From Burkholderia puraquae (GTDB taxonomy: Bacteria > Pseudomonadota > Gammaproteobacteria > Burkholderiales > Burkholderiaceae), in NCBI RefSeq assembly GCF_002099195.1, contig NZ_NBYX01000007.1, positions 186,001 through 250,000 of the forward strand: a stretch of 64,000 bases of DNA. Direction: 5' to 3'. Positions 9,485 through 17,930 of this stretch are shown here, piece by piece (the first letter of the stretch is position 1; each line of letters opens with the position of its first letter). The notes beneath the pieces were generated by a model. It had not been told where the DNA came from, searched no databases, and worked only from the letters and a program-made list of their open reading frames with translations. Made by a program: the position numbers and the translations under genes.

Positions 9485-10324
9485 TCAGAAACACTCGACG
9501 CTGCCCTTCACCCCCGTCAGCACGCCGACGCAGTCGCGCCGGGCTTCCGGCGCCGCATGCGATGCGACGTGCACGCGTACCGTCTTCACACGGACGGGTG
9601 CCGGCGGCGCTTCGGGTGCGGGCTCCTTGCCGAGCAGCGTCAGCTTGGTCGCGCCGTCGGTGTTCAGCGTCTTCTGGTCGACCTGGTTGCGCAGCACGAG
9701 CGACAGCGTGCCGACGCTGCGTGCGAGGTCGAGCCGTTCGGCCTGGTCGGGCGTGACTTCCAGCGTCACCGCGTTGACGACCTTCGGCGCCGTGTCGTCG
9801 CGGCTGACCTGTTGCGCGACGGCGAGCACGAGGATGTGCTCGAGCACGATCTTCGAGATGCTCTGCCCGTCGGTCTTGCCCTGCTGCTCCTGCGTGTTGA
9901 CGATCACGTCGACGTAGTTGCCCGGCAGCGCGAAGCCCGCGACGCCGACCACGTCGTTCACGCGCACCGTGATTGCGCGGCTGCCGTCGGCGATGACCGC
10001 GGACAGCCCGCCCTTCGTGCCGATCGGCGCGAGCTTCGACTCGATCACCGGCTCGCCGCGTGCAAGGCTGGTGCGCACGACGCGCCCTTCCAGCACCTTC
10101 GTATCGGTGAACGCGCCGGTGGGCACGCTGCCCGACGGCCAGCTGACCATGTGGATCTGGTTCGGCCCGAGCGGTTCGCCCAGGTTCAGGTCGGTGTTGG
10201 CCACCGCGACCGGCGTGACCGAGCTCGTGGATGTCTGTACCAGCCAGTGGGATGCGAACACGACCGCGGCAAGACCCGCGACCATCGCGACGACCAGCAT
10301 CATGACCGCTCGACTGTTTTTCAT
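9485..10324 (-). CDS. cpaB: CpaB/RcpC Tad pilus assembly protein (SAF domain)
   Basis: A 279-residue periplasmic protein anchored by an N-terminal helix (AVMMLVVAMVAGLAAVVFA). A SAF-like domain follows (VANTDLNLGEPLGPNQIHMVSWP, then LARGEPVIESKL), then the CpaB core with DVVGVAGFALPGNYVDVIV. RcpC/CpaB works with the secretin in pilus export. The ATG at 10324 is chosen because GAGGAGC lies just upstream and the membrane anchor starts there; the frame stays open further upstream without family similarity. It lies between the AAA+ ATPase gene and the secretin gene. A Cys near the C terminus is notable but unexplained. Confidence 0.92.
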   Translation of the reverse strand: MKNSRAVMMLVVAMVAGLAAVVFASHWLVQTSTSSVTPVAVANTDLNLGEPLGPNQIHMVSWPSGSVPTGAFTDTKVLEGRVVRTSLARGEPVIESKLAPIGTKGGLSAVIADGSRAITVRVNDVVGVAGFALPGNYVDVIVNTQEQQGKTDGQSISKIVLEHILVLAVAQQVSRDDTAPKVVNAVTLEVTPDQAERLDLARSVGTLSLVLRNQVDQKTLNTDGATKLTLLGKEPAPEAPPAPVRVKTVRVHVASHAAPEARRDCVGVLTGVKGSVECF

Positions 10325-10359
10325 GGCAATGCTCCTCGACGAATCGTGAAAGAAACCGC

Positions 10360-11760
10360 TCAACCGGTGACGAACGTACGGCCTCCGCGCTCGACGGGCG
10401 ACGGATGGCTGCCGTCCCGTTCTGGCGCTGCGCCGAAGTAACTCGCCCACGCGTCGTACAGCGCGTCGTGCGTCACCTCGGGCGGATCGCCGCGATAACG
10501 CGCGCCGGCGGCCACGAGGCGCAACAGGTCCGCCGGAAAGCATGCGAGAAATGCCTTGCCGGTCGGCAGATGCAGCCGATGCAGCAGGAAGTCGAACGCA
10601 TCGCTCGCCGATACGAGTCCGAGCGATGCGCAGGCCGCGTTGTACACCTGGCGGTAGTCGTCGATCGACATCGCACCGACGTGAAGCTTCGAACCGAGGC
10701 GGCGCAGGAACGCGTCGTCGCAGAACTGCTCCGGCAACAGGTTGCTCGAGAACACCGGCCAGACATCGAACGGCATCACGAAGCGGTTGCCGGATTCGAG
10801 CGTCAGGTAATCGACGCCGCGATCGAGCGGGCGCAGCCAGCGATTGAGCAGGTCGCGCGGCTCGACGCGCTGGCGGCCGAGATCGTCGATCACGTACATG
10901 CCCATGTTCGCCTTCATGTGCGGGGGCGCCTGGTAGAAACCGGCGGCCTCGTCGCGGCGCAGGTCGAGCTCGTCGAGCGTCAGTTCACCGCCCGATATCA
11001 CGACCGGCCGTTTGCACAGGCGCCAGCGGCGATCGACCGACTGGCCGCCGGGCTGGGCCTCCGCGTCGACATGGACGAGCGGGTCGTAGATCTGGATCAC
11101 TTCGCCGGCCGCGCAGATCGCATACGGCACCGGCACGCGGCCGTGCATCAGCGAACCGAGCCGCTCGGCGAGGAAGGTCTTGCCGCTGCCGGCCGGGCCG
11201 TAGATCAGCAGCGGACGGCCCGCGTTCAGCGCGGCGGCCGCCGCATCGATCAGCGACGTGTCGATCACGATGCCTTCGAACGCCGCCCACACTTCGTTCT
11301 GGCTGACGTGCAGCTCGCGCACCGAATGCGCGTTCAGGCACGCGAGATACGCGTCGAGCGTCACCGGCGCGGGCCCGCTGTAGCCGCTGCGCATGCGTTC
11401 CTCCATCGCGAGCACGCGGCCCGCCTCGGTCAGGCGGAACGTCACGTCGAGATCGGTCGCGCCGCGATGGGTGAGCTCGACGAGATGCTCGCGCACCAGG
11501 AACGCGAAGACGTCGTCGAGCACCGCAAGCGGCAGGCAGTGCCGCTCGACCAGGTCGCCGTACGACGGGCGGCCGAGCATCAGCGTCGACTTCAGCACGA
11601 GGCCGGAGACGAACGTCATGCTCAACCCGGTTTCCTCGAGCGAGCGCGGCGCCGTCGGCAGCTGCGCGCCCAGCTTCGTGTGCGCTTCCCGCGACGGCAA
11701 CGGATCGGGCAGGCGTGCCACCTGTGCGTCGCGTCTCGGTTCGGTGTGATTCGTGTTCAT
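10360..11760 (-). CDS. AAA+ ATPase with N-terminal winged-helix-like region, in tad operon
   Basis: A 466-residue AAA+ protein. Residues about 40-120 look like a winged-helix domain (LPLAVLDDVFAFLVREHLVEL, then FRLTEAGRVLAMEER). Walker A is GPAGSGKT at 188-195, Walker B is MYVIDDLGRQ at about 288-297, a sensor Asn lies in VFSSNLLPEQ, and an arginine-finger-like FLRRLGSKL follows. It is not one of the standard Tad components, yet it sits in the operon between cpaA and cpaB. An assembly chaperone or regulatory role is possible; nothing in the sequence decides. ATG at 11760 is supported by GAGGA upstream and by the family N terminus; the longer upstream frame crosses cpaA and is rejected. Confidence 0.82.
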   Translation of the reverse strand: MNTNHTEPRRDAQVARLPDPLPSREAHTKLGAQLPTAPRSLEETGLSMTFVSGLVLKSTLMLGRPSYGDLVERHCLPLAVLDDVFAFLVREHLVELTHRGATDLDVTFRLTEAGRVLAMEERMRSGYSGPAPVTLDAYLACLNAHSVRELHVSQNEVWAAFEGIVIDTSLIDAAAAALNAGRPLLIYGPAGSGKTFLAERLGSLMHGRVPVPYAICAAGEVIQIYDPLVHVDAEAQPGGQSVDRRWRLCKRPVVISGGELTLDELDLRRDEAAGFYQAPPHMKANMGMYVIDDLGRQRVEPRDLLNRWLRPLDRGVDYLTLESGNRFVMPFDVWPVFSSNLLPEQFCDDAFLRRLGSKLHVGAMSIDDYRQVYNAACASLGLVSASDAFDFLLHRLHLPTGKAFLACFPADLLRLVAAGARYRGDPPEVTHDALYDAWASYFGAAPERDGSHPSPVERGGRTFVTG

Positions 11761-11792
11761 GATCGTTGCGTCCTCGTTGCGGACACGTCGCG

Positions 11793-12332
11793 CTATGCGC
11801 ACGACGCGAACAGCATGCCCAGCGTGCCGGCCGCGATCGCCACGCCGTACGGCAGCGTGCCGACCGATGCGATTTCGACGGGGCCGCCGGCGGCCTCGGC
11901 GCTCGAGCCTTGCGAGCGCCGCGCGATCAACGCGCGCACGTTCGCCCACATCTGGCGCATCCGCCCGCGCAGCAGCGCGAAGACGATGGCGCCAATCCCG
12001 CCGGCCAGGAAGGTGGCCAGCACGATGTAAAACGTCATTTCCGCGCCGACCCAGGCACCGATCGCGAGCATCAGCTTCACGTCGCCGGCCGCCATGCCGC
12101 GCAACAGGTAGAACGGCAGCAGCAGGCCGAAGCCGGTGGCGGCGCCGGCGAGCCATCCGAGTGCGCCTGCCACGACACCGTGCAACAGGCACTGGGCAAC
12201 CAGCGCACCGGCCAGGCCGAGCAGGACGAGGCGGTTCGGGATGCGGCGGGTCGCGATGTCCGTGCTGGCCGCGGCGATCGCGAGCAGCGTCACGCACAAC
12301 GGAACCGGGTAAGGCGGCGCAACAAGTAGCAT
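11793..12332 (-). CDS. cpaA: CpaA/TadV prepilin peptidase
   Basis: A 179-residue membrane aspartic protease of the A24 family that removes the leaders of Flp prepilins and of the TadE/F pseudopilins. The two catalytic aspartates are visible: D25 in STDIATRRIPNRL and D84 in AAGDVKLML (GxxD-type motif). Hydrophobic segments span the whole length. It lacks the N-terminal methylase domain of PilD, as usual for TadV. GAGG precedes ATG by six bases. It follows the first flp gene by 36 bases. Confidence 0.93.
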   Translation of the reverse strand: MLLVAPPYPVPLCVTLLAIAAASTDIATRRIPNRLVLLGLAGALVAQCLLHGVVAGALGWLAGAATGFGLLLPFYLLRGMAAGDVKLMLAIGAWVGAEMTFYIVLATFLAGGIGAIVFALLRGRMRQMWANVRALIARRSQGSSAEAAGGPVEIASVGTLPYGVAIAAGTLGMLFASCA

Positions 12333-12368
12333 GGCGAACCTCGCGGTCGAATCGGTGGAGTCGGTGGA

Positions 12369-12575
12369 TCAGGAAACCATTGCCAGCGCGGTGGCCACGG
12401 CGGCCGTCACGGCCGTTGCGATCACCTCGTATGTATTGGCAAGCGAGCCTTTCAGCGTAACGACGCTGCCCAGTACCGCGACAGCGAACATCGCCGCGAG
12501 CAACGCATACTCGATCGACGTCACGCCCTGCTCGTCGCCGATCCAGCTGCGAACGACACGCATCCTGGCTTGCAT
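12369..12575 (-). CDS. Divergent Flp-type prepilin
   Basis: A 68-residue Flp-family prepilin. Leader MQARMRVVRSWIGDEQG is followed by VTSIEYALLAAMFAVAVLG, matching G|xxxxEY and one hydrophobic helix. It differs from the other two pilins here: it lacks the YGLIAALIA core and ends in an Ala-rich tail (VTAAVATALAMVS). It may be a minor pilin. GGAG lies ten bases before ATG. A stem-loop (12611-12644) separates it from the pilin gene upstream. Confidence 0.86.
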   Translation of the reverse strand: MQARMRVVRSWIGDEQGVTSIEYALLAAMFAVAVLGSVVTLKGSLANTYEVIATAVTAAVATALAMVS

Positions 12576-12610
12576 GATGGTCTCCGGTTCCGGGTTGATC
12601 AGAAGACCGG

Positions 12611-12644
12611 GGACGGCTCGAGTACTGCACCGGCCGAGCCGTCC
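12611..12644 (-). terminator. Stem-loop between pilin genes (attenuator or mRNA-stabilising hairpin)
   Basis: A perfect 10-bp inverted repeat, GGACGGCTCG at 12611-12620 and CGAGCCGTCC at 12635-12644, with a 14-nt loop. It begins 13 bases after the stop of the 63-residue pilin and ends 35 bases before the next start. There is no T tract, so partial termination, processing or 3' stabilisation is more likely than a strong terminator. Such a device would make major pilin mRNA exceed that of the downstream machine genes. Confidence 0.6.
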
Positions 12645-12657
12645 GCGGTACGGTCCA

Positions 12658-12849
12658 TCAAAGGCCGGCTACCGCCGAATCCAGGTCGGCCGCGATCGTG
12701 CTGAAAACGGTCTTGAGGTCCTTGCCGATCGTCGACAGCGCGAGGATGATGCCGACCGCGATCAGTGCGGCGATCAGGCCGTATTCGATGGCGGTCACGC
12801 CGTCTTCGTCGCGAACGAAACGGCCGGCTTGTTGAATGAACTTGGACAT
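12658..12849 (-). CDS. flp: Flp-type prepilin (probable major pilin)
   Basis: A 63-residue Flp prepilin. Leader ends RDEDG, then VTAIEYGLIAALIAVGIILALSTIG, a textbook Flp/Fap core with cleavage after Gly and Glu/Tyr at positions 5-6. The mature peptide of about 45 residues would polymerise into the pilus shaft. AAGGAG lies six bases before ATG. It is a close paralogue of the next upstream gene, sharing most of the hydrophobic core and the DLKTxFSTIAxDLDS tail. Which one is the main pilin cannot be told from sequence. Confidence 0.93.
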   Translation of the reverse strand: MSKFIQQAGRFVRDEDGVTAIEYGLIAALIAVGIILALSTIGKDLKTVFSTIAADLDSAVAGL

Positions 12850-12989
12850 GATGATCTCCTTGCATGGTGAATTTCAGGGTCCCCGCGTGCCGGCTGGTCG
12901 GATGACCGTGCATCGATACGTCGAGGAATGTTGCTAATGCCGTGTGGTGCAGACAAACGAGTTGAACGATTCGCTTGCCATGCCATCCA

Positions 12990-13181
12990 TCAAAAGCCAG
13001 CTACTATCGAGTCCAGATCCGAGGCGATCGTACTGAACGCGGTCTTCAGATCCGTACCGATCGTCGTCAACGCAACGACGATGCCGATCGCGATCAGCGC
13101 AGCGATCAGGCCGTACTCGATGGCCGTCACGCCGTCGTGATCCTGGACGAACCACGCGATCTTTTCGATGATTCTTGACAT
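12990..13181 (-). CDS. flp: Flp-type prepilin (promoter-proximal)
   Basis: A 63-residue Flp prepilin with leader MSRIIEKIAWFVQDHDG and core VTAIEYGLIAALIAIGIVV. It is the first gene of the tad operon and so is likely the most expressed. The start at 13181 is preferred over one two codons earlier because AAGGAG lies seven bases upstream of it and only one base from the alternative. It arose with its neighbour by tandem duplication, judging by the shared core and tail. Confidence 0.93.
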   Translation of the reverse strand: MSRIIEKIAWFVQDHDGVTAIEYGLIAALIAIGIVVALTTIGTDLKTAFSTIASDLDSIVAGF

Positions 13182-13440
13182 GGGCATTCTCCTTTCGGAC
13201 TGCTACTTAATTCCCTTCGTCGGTCAGGACGTCGGGGTTGGGCACCACCGGCACTACTCGAAAAATCGGGACGCGACGCTCAGCTGCGGGAGCGGGGATA
13301 CACACCCCTGTCCGTGCGAACGGGTATCAGTGACGCAGAGAGCGAGCGAGGCGTGTACGGTGCGACCGGCCGGATGAACCGGGCAATCAGATCGACCTGA
13401 ACGGCACGGCTGCCGTTCGACGCATGGAATCCAGTTGAAC

Positions 13441-13495
13441 GGGAGACAAACTCCCGGATAAGCTGCAATATGCTTTTAACGCGGTTTTCAAACCG
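13441..13495. promoter_or_regulatory. Two dyads upstream of flp
   Basis: GGGAG at 13441-13445 and CTCCC at 13451-13455 form a 5-bp inverted repeat. CGGTTT at 13482-13487 and AAACCG at 13490-13495 form a 6-bp repeat with a two-base gap. They lie 260-315 bases before the first pilin start. They may be operator sites or leader-RNA hairpins; the protein that might bind is unknown. Confidence 0.35.
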
Positions 13496-13904
13496 TGATG
13501 TGCTGTGGTCTTTCATTTTTTATTCCCCATATACGGCCATGCCGATTTTTTATTGCCCTGACAAAACCGGGTCTCATGGGTCACTCGACGAACGCTTGCG
13601 CGGTTGATCGAACTGGAGCTGCGTGTTCCCCGTCGCGCTCCGGCCCTCCTTTCCGCCCGTGATTCCGATGCTGGTTCCCTGTTTCGCTTGCCGGAACCGC
13701 CCGGTCGTCACATCGTCGACTGCCGTGCCAACGCTTACGCAAAGAGCAGGCCACCTCGGACAAAATCCAGGCGCAGCAAGGGTTCCAGCGATGCCTGCGT
13801 TCCCCGGCTGGCGCCCCGACGCGCGAAATGTTTCAAAATTGATATGTGTTTCCCTGCAAGCGCCGTAAGCCAGCATGCCTGCCGACGCGCTGCACAAAGG
13901 ATCA

Positions 13905-13930
13905 AAAATTTTTACTCGGGACTTTCCCGA
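13905..13930 (-). terminator. Possible rho-independent terminator, minus strand
   Basis: Arms TCGGGA (13916-13921) and TCCCGA (13925-13930) pair perfectly around a 3-nt loop. Read on the minus strand, the hairpin is followed by a run ending in TTTTT (13905-13909). No convincing minus-strand gene ends just upstream, so it might close a short transcript antisense to the glycosyltransferase leader. Confidence 0.35.
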
Positions 13931-14232
13931 ACACCGGCAGCCGCCCGTGCCTCACGCGATTGGCCGGGTGCCGAACCGGTCAAAATGACAGAATGTTTCA
14001 AGACAGAAACACAAAAACCGGCCGCGCGGATTTCTCATACCTGAAAATGCGGTTTTCACCTGCGACATCGACCAATCCAAATCCCGGCTTTCAGCGGGTG
14101 GTTTGCAATGCGCGATTTTTTCTTCAACAATGAACTCACCGGATAACGCCATTTCAGAGCGATTTGATCCGCAGGCACCAGAACATGAAACGGCTGCGAC
14201 TGACCAGGCAGCCAAACTACATACGGGGAATC

Positions 14233-15471
14233 ATGTACACCGCCAATCGCGAAATGCGCGGGCGTGCAATACGCCGCGTTCAATGGCTGACACGTGACCG
14301 GATCATTCCGTACAGCTGCATCATGCTGATGTTCTTCGCCGCGTTGCTGGTTACCTGGGGCATCGTGACGGACGGCTTCACGTCGAATGCCATCGTCCGG
14401 CCGGGCGTCGATTTCTCGGTCTTCTGGACCGCATCGCACCTGGTGTTGCAAGGCCATGCCGCGTCGGCCTACGACTCCTCTTCATTCCTGCAGGCCGAGT
14501 TCGCGCACTTCGGTGCGTATCTGCAGCACCGGCCGCTTCCCTGGCTCTATCCGCCGACGATGTTGCTGTTCATCGCTCCGGTTGCCCTTGTGCCTTTCCT
14601 GCCCGCATATTTCCTCTTTTTCGCGGGCAGTCTTTTATGCTATGCGTTCGCCGTCTCCCGGTTGTCGGGATTGCGCGCGCATCTTCCCGTGCCGCGCGCC
14701 GCGGCGCTCGTCGTGGTCGCGTACTCGGCCGTATGCATGGCCGCGCTATTCGGCCAGAACAGCATCCTGACCGCCGGCATCGCCGCGCTGGCACTGCACC
14801 TGCTCGGCAAACGCCCGATCGTCGCCGGCGTGCTGATCGGCTTGCTCGCGATCAAGCCGCAACTGGCCGTGGTGTTCCCGTTCGTGCTGATCGCGGCACG
14901 TGCGTGGCGCACGTTCGCGGCGGCCGCGATCACCGCGGCACTGTTCGCGGCCGCCGGCATCGCGCTGTCCGGCCCCGGCGCGCTGCACGGGTTGAGCCAG
15001 ACATTGGCGACGGTGCGCGACCAGCATTTCATGCTCCCGTCGTACTGGCTCGCGTCGCCGACGCCGTTCGCCGCACTGCGGCTCGCGGGCATGCCGGTGG
15101 CAACCGCGCTGGCCGCGCAAGCGGCGGTTGCGCTGCTCGCGATCGCCGCGGCAGTCGACGTGTGGCGCCGCACGCACGACATGCGCCTGCGCGGCGCGGT
15201 GCTGGCCGTCGCCACGCTGCTGACGACGCCGTATCTGTGGAACTACGAACTGACGTGGCTCGGCATCGCGATCTTCTGCCTGATCGCGCACGGCCTCGAC
15301 GAAGGCTGGCTGCCCGGCGACCAGGGCATCATCGTGCTTGCGTGGCTGCTGCCGATCTTCGAGATGTTCAACCGGCTGATGAAGCTGCCGCAGATCGGGC
15401 CGCTCGTGCTGCTCGCGGTGCTGTTCGTCATCGTGCGCCGCACGGCGCTCGAGCCCCGGAGCGCCCGATGA
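14233..15471 (+). CDS. GT87/DUF2029-type membrane glycosyltransferase (first of a tandem pair)
   Basis: A 412-residue polytopic membrane protein of the GT-C fold, GT87 (DUF2029) family, which transfers a sugar from a polyprenyl-phosphate donor on the periplasmic side. Visible family motifs are RPGVDFSVFWTASHLVLQG near the N terminus, PLPWLYPPTMLLF, FGQNSILTAG and AIKPQLAVVFPFVL; about ten hydrophobic segments follow one another. The start at 14233 has GGGGAA upstream; an in-frame ATG 23 codons earlier lacks a site. It overlaps the next gene by four bases, so the two are coupled. Acceptor and sugar cannot be told from sequence. Confidence 0.82.
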   Translation: MYTANREMRGRAIRRVQWLTRDRIIPYSCIMLMFFAALLVTWGIVTDGFTSNAIVRPGVDFSVFWTASHLVLQGHAASAYDSSSFLQAEFAHFGAYLQHRPLPWLYPPTMLLFIAPVALVPFLPAYFLFFAGSLLCYAFAVSRLSGLRAHLPVPRAAALVVVAYSAVCMAALFGQNSILTAGIAALALHLLGKRPIVAGVLIGLLAIKPQLAVVFPFVLIAARAWRTFAAAAITAALFAAAGIALSGPGALHGLSQTLATVRDQHFMLPSYWLASPTPFAALRLAGMPVATALAAQAAVALLAIAAAVDVWRRTHDMRLRGAVLAVATLLTTPYLWNYELTWLGIAIFCLIAHGLDEGWLPGDQGIIVLAWLLPIFEMFNRLMKLPQIGPLVLLAVLFVIVRRTALEPRSAR

Positions 15472-16847
15472 GATCGTCCCCTTCCGCGCGCCACGCGCAT
15501 TCGGCCGCCCACGTGCATCCGGAGCTCCCGATCGCGGGCCCGCGCCGCTACCCGCACTGGCTCAATCGCGAGCGTGTGCGCCTCTATGCGGGCGCCGTGC
15601 TGGCGAGCGAGCTGCTGTTCATCTGCATCTACGTGATCCGCGTGTTCCTGTCGCACAACGGCGCGCTGCAACCGCTGTCGCAGGATTTCTCGCCGATCTG
15701 GAGCGCCGCGTGGCTCGCCGCGCACGGGCATGCGGCCGATGCATGGCATTTCCCCGCGCTGTTCGCCGTCCAGAAGCTCGCGATCCCGACGATGACGCTC
15801 GCGGACGGCACGCTGCCGTGGCTCTATCCGCCCTCCATGCTGCTGCTCGTGCTGCCGCTCGGCTGGTTGCCGTACACGCTGGCGCTCGTGCTGTGGCTCG
15901 GGCTCACGTATGCGCTGTTCGCGGCGACGATCCGTGCGACCGTGCAGCGCGATGCCGCATGGCTGTGCGCGCTCGCGTTCCCCGGCGCGTTCCTCACGGT
16001 GATCGTCGGGCAGACCAGCCTCTTCACCGCGTTGCTCGCCGGTGCCGGCCTGCTCGCGCTGAACCGCCGCCCGGTGTATGCCGGAATCTGCTTCGGCTTG
16101 CTGACGATGAAGCCGCAGCTCGCGATGCTGTTCCCGCTCGCGCTGCTGTGCGCGGGCCAATGGCGCGCGCTGGCCGCGTGGGCCGCGACGATCGCCTGCA
16201 GCATCGCGCTTGCGACACTCGCGTTCGGGGTCGGCCCGTGGCTCACGTTCGCGCATGTGATCGACGGCGTCTACGCGATCGTCGGCACCGGCCAGGCCAA
16301 GCTCGCCCGCATGCCGTCCGTGTTCGCACTCGCGACGATGGCCCACTGGCCCGCGATCGTCGCGAACGGCCTCCAGCTGCTGTCGGCCGCGACCGCGGCC
16401 ATCGCCGTCATCTATGCGTGGCGCGGTGCGTGCGCCTATGCGCTGCGCGCCGCGACCCTCGCCTGCGCCTGCCTGCTCGTCAGCCCCTATCTGTACGACT
16501 ACGACCTGACCTGGTACGGCATCGTGATCGCGTGGTACGCGCGCTATGCGTGGACGCATGGCTGGCGCCGCTTCGATCGCGAATGGCTGCTGCTTCTATG
16601 GCTGACGCCGCTCGCGGGCCTCGGGGTCGTGCCGCATCTGTCGTTCCAGTTCATGCCGCTCGTCACGCTGGCGTCGCTCGGGCTGCTCGTCAGCCGGATC
16701 GCACAGGAAAGACACGACGTGCCGTCGATGCCCGACGCACGCGACAACTCGACCGAGACCGGCTTCGTGCATCCGGTCCGGTCGCACCACCGCCCGGCGT
16801 ACGAAATGCGCCGCACCGGCCGGCCGACCATCGGCGCGCATCGGTGA
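15468..16847 (+). CDS. GT87/DUF2029-type membrane glycosyltransferase (second of a tandem pair)
   Basis: A 459-residue GT87-family membrane protein, a paralogue of the previous gene: it shares PWLYPPSMLLLVLPLG, VGQTSLFTALLAGAGLLAL and TMKPQLAMLFPLALL at matching places. The N terminus is a basic cytoplasmic extension of about 40 residues, and the C terminus a polar tail of about 50. The start codon overlaps the previous stop (ATGA). Two GT87 enzymes beside a GtrB/GtrA pair suggest two sugars or two acceptor positions. The exact substrates are unknown. Confidence 0.82.
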   Translation: MRSSPSARHAHSAAHVHPELPIAGPRRYPHWLNRERVRLYAGAVLASELLFICIYVIRVFLSHNGALQPLSQDFSPIWSAAWLAAHGHAADAWHFPALFAVQKLAIPTMTLADGTLPWLYPPSMLLLVLPLGWLPYTLALVLWLGLTYALFAATIRATVQRDAAWLCALAFPGAFLTVIVGQTSLFTALLAGAGLLALNRRPVYAGICFGLLTMKPQLAMLFPLALLCAGQWRALAAWAATIACSIALATLAFGVGPWLTFAHVIDGVYAIVGTGQAKLARMPSVFALATMAHWPAIVANGLQLLSAATAAIAVIYAWRGACAYALRAATLACACLLVSPYLYDYDLTWYGIVIAWYARYAWTHGWRRFDREWLLLLWLTPLAGLGVVPHLSFQFMPLVTLASLGLLVSRIAQERHDVPSMPDARDNSTETGFVHPVRSHHRPAYEMRRTGRPTIGAHR

Positions 16848-16871
16848 AGCGACATCACAAGGGGAATCATC

Positions 16872-17915
16872 ATGCGGGAATCACTCTATACACCGCTCAT
16901 CTCGCTGGTCGTGCCGTTCTATAACGAAGGCGAGGCCGTCGAGCGCTTCTTCGACGTCGTGATTCCGCTGATGACGTCCATCGACGCGATCCGCTTCGAG
17001 ATCGTCTGCGTGAACGACGGCAGCCGCGACGACACGCTCGACCGGCTGATCCGGATCAGCGCCGGCGAGCGACGCGTGCGCGTGATCGATCTCACCCGCA
17101 ACTTCGGCAAGGAAGCCGCGCTGACAGCCGGCCTCGACGAAGCCCTCGGCGACGCGGTCATCCCGCTCGACGCCGACCTGCAGGATCCGCCAAGCCTGAT
17201 TCCCGTGATGATCGAGCACTGGCGCGACGGCGCGGAAGTCGTTGCCGCGAAGCGCAGCAACCGCGCGTGCGACTCGTTCGCGAAGCGCACCGCGGCCGCG
17301 ATCTACTATCGCGTGCACAACCTGCTGTCGGACGTGAAGCTGCCCGAGAACGTCGGCGATTTCCGGCTGATGGACCGCAAGGTCGTGAACGCGCTGCGCA
17401 ACCTACCCGAGCGGCATCGCTTCATGAAGGGGCTGTTCGCGTGGGTCGGCTACCGCACCGTGATCGTCGAATACCAGCGCGACCCGCGCAGCGCCGGGCA
17501 CTCGAAATTCTCCGGCTGGAAACTGTGGAACTTCGCGCTGGAAGGCATCACCAGCTTCAGCACCGTGCCGCTGCGCAGCTGGACCTACATCGGCCTCGGC
17601 ATCGCCGCGCTCGCATTCCTGTACGGCTCGTTCATCATCTTCCGCACGCTGCTGTTCGGCAATCCGGTGCTCGGCTACGCGTCGCTGATCTCGGTCACGC
17701 TGTTCATCGGCGGCATCGAGCTCATCGGGATCGGCGTCGTCGGCGAATACATCGGGCGGATCTACGACGAGTCGAAGCAACGGCCCGTCTACCTGATCCG
17801 CCGCCGCTACCAGGCGCACGGCAAGGTGATCGAGCTCCCGGTCGCGCGCGATGCGCGCCGCCAGATCGCACGCCGGCGCGTGCAGCCGACCCGTGCGCGG
17901 GTCGGCGAACGCTGA
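16872..17915 (+). CDS. GtrB/DPM1-like polyprenyl-phosphate glycosyltransferase (GT2)
   Basis: A 347-residue family 2 glycosyltransferase that makes polyprenyl-phosphate-linked sugar from a nucleotide sugar on the cytoplasmic side. The catalytic domain shows PLISLVVPFYNEGE, VCVNDGSRDDT, the DxD-type metal site DADLQDPP and the family motif NVGDFRLMDRKV. Two C-terminal membrane helices (about 240-310) anchor it, with EYIGRIYDESKQRPVYLI after them, as in GtrB. AAGGGGAATCATC precedes ATG. It follows the GT87 pair by 24 bases and precedes gtrA by 15 bases, giving a full donor-synthesis, flip and transfer module. Confidence 0.9.
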   Translation: MRESLYTPLISLVVPFYNEGEAVERFFDVVIPLMTSIDAIRFEIVCVNDGSRDDTLDRLIRISAGERRVRVIDLTRNFGKEAALTAGLDEALGDAVIPLDADLQDPPSLIPVMIEHWRDGAEVVAAKRSNRACDSFAKRTAAAIYYRVHNLLSDVKLPENVGDFRLMDRKVVNALRNLPERHRFMKGLFAWVGYRTVIVEYQRDPRSAGHSKFSGWKLWNFALEGITSFSTVPLRSWTYIGLGIAALAFLYGSFIIFRTLLFGNPVLGYASLISVTLFIGGIELIGIGVVGEYIGRIYDESKQRPVYLIRRRYQAHGKVIELPVARDARRQIARRRVQPTRARVGER

Positions 17916-17930
17916 CGCGCGCCGACGGCC

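Larger units (their letters stand above)
13182..14232. promoter_or_regulatory. Intergenic region upstream of the tad operon and the glycosyltransferase operon
   Basis: About 1 kb without a convincing gene, between divergent operons. It has lower G+C than its neighbours. It holds two dyads (13441-13455, 13482-13495), a 10-base direct repeat ATTTTTTATT at 13515-13524 and 13545-13554 (exactly 30 bases apart), and a hairpin at 13916-13930. The tad promoter and that of the glycosyltransferase genes should both lie here. No clear sigma-70 box pair could be fixed by eye. Confidence 0.6.

Noticed and set aside
13280..13516. 78-codon minus-strand frame just upstream of flp
   Set aside because: GGGGA lies before its ATG, but the product has no recognised feature and the frame overlaps both dyads of the likely control region. 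Kept as regulatory DNA.
13952..14215. 87-codon minus-strand frame upstream of the glycosyltransferase genes
   Set aside because: A hairpin with T run lies just after it, but codon use is unlike the neighbours and no similarity is recognised.
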